The position numbers were made by a program, and so were the translations under genes. Shown piece by piece: positions 62,828-64,000 of a stretch of DNA of 64,000 bases. Under the pieces are notes generated by a model. That model saw nothing but the letters and a program-made list of their open reading frames with translations, made no database searches and had not been told where the DNA came from. Within the stretch, counting starts at the first letter, position 1. Each line of letters opens with the position of its first letter. Source of the stretch: Methanosarcina sp. KYL-1 (GTDB lineage: Archaea > Halobacteriota > Methanosarcinia > Methanosarcinales > Methanosarcinaceae); contig NZ_VOUA01000017.1 in the NCBI RefSeq assembly GCF_024372725.1, forward strand, positions 20,141 through 84,140, in the 5' to 3' direction.

Positions 62828-63598
62828 TCATATGAACTTTTCTATACTTTCTGAACTTTCAGAACCTTTTGTTTCCTGAAGGTCTTCAGGTTCAGTTGCT
62901 GCATATCCTATCTTTCTTTCTATTTTCCTGATAACACCTCTCAGGGTCTGGACTTCCCGCGGGGTCAGCCCTGCCCTCCCGAAGATCCTCCTCAGCATCA
63001 GGAAAGTTTTGTCCTTTTTGTGGGGTGGGTAATCTATCTCATTCAGGAGCTCTTCCAGGTGCCCGTATAAGAGTTGCAGGTCAAAGCCTTCGGCGAGAGG
63101 GTTATTGCCTCCTTCAAGCCCTGATAGCTCGTAGAGGATAACTGCCACGGCATGGGAGAGGTTCATCACGGGGTATACTTCGGAGGTGGGGACCGTAATA
63201 AGCGTGTCAAAGCTTTTGAGTTCTTCGTTTCGGAAACCGTTGTCTTCGCGTCCGAAGAGGATCGCGACGGTACCGCTGTACCCTTTGAGTTTTTCCTTGA
63301 GCTCCGTGGGAGTGTAGAGGGGAAGGCGGATGTGTTCTCCTGTTTTATGGCTTGCGGCTCCAGTGGTTCCTATGACCAGGTTTGCACCTTCTACGGCTTC
63401 TTCGATGCTTGAAGTGATCCTGGCCCCTTCCAGCACGTCTCTTGCATGGGACGCCATGGCTCTTGCCTGCCCTTCCAGTTCACAGGGATTTACCATGACC
63501 AGGTCCGAATACCCGAAGTTTTTCATTGCCCTTGCAACCGAACCCACATTTCCCTGGTACATGGGCTCCACAAGCACTACGCGAATCTCAAGCGACAC
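62828..63598 (-). CDS. trmJ: SPOUT RNA methyltransferase (TrmJ family)
   Basis: 256 residues. VVLVEPMYQGNVGSVARAMKN is motif 1 of the SpoU/TrmJ class, and ILFGREDNGF and SEVYPVMNLSHAVAVILYEL are motifs 2 and 3 that build the trefoil SAM knot. The TrmJ group methylates the 2'-OH of position 32 in tRNA. Helical C-terminus as in the family. Ferredoxin gene upstream on the same strand. Confidence 0.9.
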   Translation of the reverse strand: MSLEIRVVLVEPMYQGNVGSVARAMKNFGYSDLVMVNPCELEGQARAMASHARDVLEGARITSSIEEAVEGANLVIGTTGAASHKTGEHIRLPLYTPTELKEKLKGYSGTVAILFGREDNGFRNEELKSFDTLITVPTSEVYPVMNLSHAVAVILYELSGLEGGNNPLAEGFDLQLLYGHLEELLNEIDYPPHKKDKTFLMLRRIFGRAGLTPREVQTLRGVIRKIERKIGYAATEPEDLQETKGSESSESIEKFI

Positions 63599-63636
63599 GT
63601 TTTCTCAAATCCTACAGCATTTTCCTGTTTTCAAAA

Positions 63637-63834
63637 TCAGTTTTCGAGGGTTATTGCGTCTTCCATGCAGACGGTTGTGCACATCCTGCAGCCAAGGCAG
63701 TAGGACGCGTCCTTTACGACGCAGACCTTTTTCCCGTCCTTTTCTTCTATGGAATACACCCTCGGACCTTTCGGGCAAGCTGCCTTGCATGCCCCGCAGC
63801 CTGTACATTTCTTTTCATCAATATAAATTTTCAT
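63637..63834 (-). CDS. Ferredoxin, two [4Fe-4S]
   Basis: 65 residues. CTGCGACKAACPKGPRVY and CLGCRMCTTVCMEDAI; the second motif has CMED in place of the usual CP, an uncommon change. Start MKIYIDEKK. Just upstream of trmJ on the same strand. Confidence 0.9.
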   Translation of the reverse strand: MKIYIDEKKCTGCGACKAACPKGPRVYSIEEKDGKKVCVVKDASYCLGCRMCTTVCMEDAITLEN

Positions 63835-63903
63835 ATTGATTACTCCCCATTCTTCAAGAGCTATATTTTATTCGTAACTATTCAGCCCTACTTTGATTAA
63901 TGT

Positions 63904-63932
63904 CAATTTTTCCTCGGAAGGAGGAAAAATTG
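63904..63932. other. Perfect 12-bp hairpin near the right edge
   Basis: CAATTTTTCCTC and GAGGAAAAATTG pair with loop GGAAG. It lies 31 bp before the last start codon and could be a structured leader, terminator for a minus-strand transcript, or part of an insertion sequence end. Confidence 0.7.
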
Positions 63933-63962
63933 CATATAAAATAACATTGTTTTTTCAGCATC

Positions 63963-64000
63963 ATGCTTACACGTGAAGAGATCCTTGAAATTTATGAAGC
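63963..64000 (+). CDS. Start of a gene leaving the window (possibly IS66-type ORF)
   Basis: Twelve codons from ATG 63963, MLTREEILEIYE. IS66-family transposases often begin with REEIL.IYE, and the strong hairpin before it would suit a mobile element, but twelve residues cannot decide this. No clear ribosome site. Confidence 0.3.
   Translation, partial: MLTREEILEIYE

Overview
The window looks like a chromosomal segment of a Methanosarcina-type methanogenic archaeon. The evidence is a heptaheme cytochrome (MmcA) followed by a complete Rnf complex, two tandem S-layer genes of the Methanosarcina family, an archaeal histone, MCM, GINS and PriS, a TrmJ-type methylase, and GGAGG/GGTG-type ribosome binding sites. 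The mmcA-rnf cluster points to a species of the M. acetivorans type. That assignment is from recognition, not from a search.

Layout. 1-10.5 kb: two very large secreted CobN-like metal-chelatase-family proteins in tandem on the minus strand; the first runs off the left edge. 10.9-14.3 kb: an accessory patch with a frameshifted DUF1670 gene, a choice-of-anchor-L/Ig surface protein, and two inverted copies of a small transposon-like element with 3-bp target duplications. 14.4-15.2 kb: tRNA-Trp(CCA) with a 122-nt intron holding a box C/D guide RNA, a small membrane protein, and tRNA-Ser(CGA). 15.3-21.3 kb: information processing on the minus strand (EndoQ-like nuclease, PAC2 protein, Nop10, aIF2-alpha, S27e, L44e, GINS, PriS). 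21.9-25.2 kb: a conflict-system-like pair (EACC1-like adaptor plus caspase fused to a formylglycine-generating-enzyme-like domain whose 3' end resembles a diversity-generating-retroelement target), then a HicB-like/DUF2283 pair in which the HicB frame holds an in-frame TAG.

25.2-28.7 kb: Rqc2/NEMF and pelota with a 4-bp overlap, a ribosome rescue and quality-control operon. 28.9-33.8 kb: two S-layer genes, each with an internal duplication. 34-38.9 kb: CDF metal transporter, DUF1614 membrane protein, DacZ diadenylate cyclase, ThpR phosphodiesterase and a lipoprotein ApbE. After a 1.29-kb AT-rich gap with a GC-rich structured island comes mmcA-rnfCDGEAB plus a small membrane protein. ApbE, divergent from this operon, is the expected flavin transferase for RnfD and RnfG.

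47-64 kb: lipoprotein, RfcS, small export protein, ferredoxin, histone, methyltransferase, pyruvate carboxylase (pycB, pycA) with BirA, an S-layer-like anchored protein, two coiled-coil proteins, DUF424, MCM, TrmJ, a ferredoxin, and the first codons of a gene that leaves the right edge. A 60-nt two-hairpin element occurs twice (25.06 and 47.41 kb), ungapped and with changes that keep base pairing, and may be an undescribed structured repeat or RNA.
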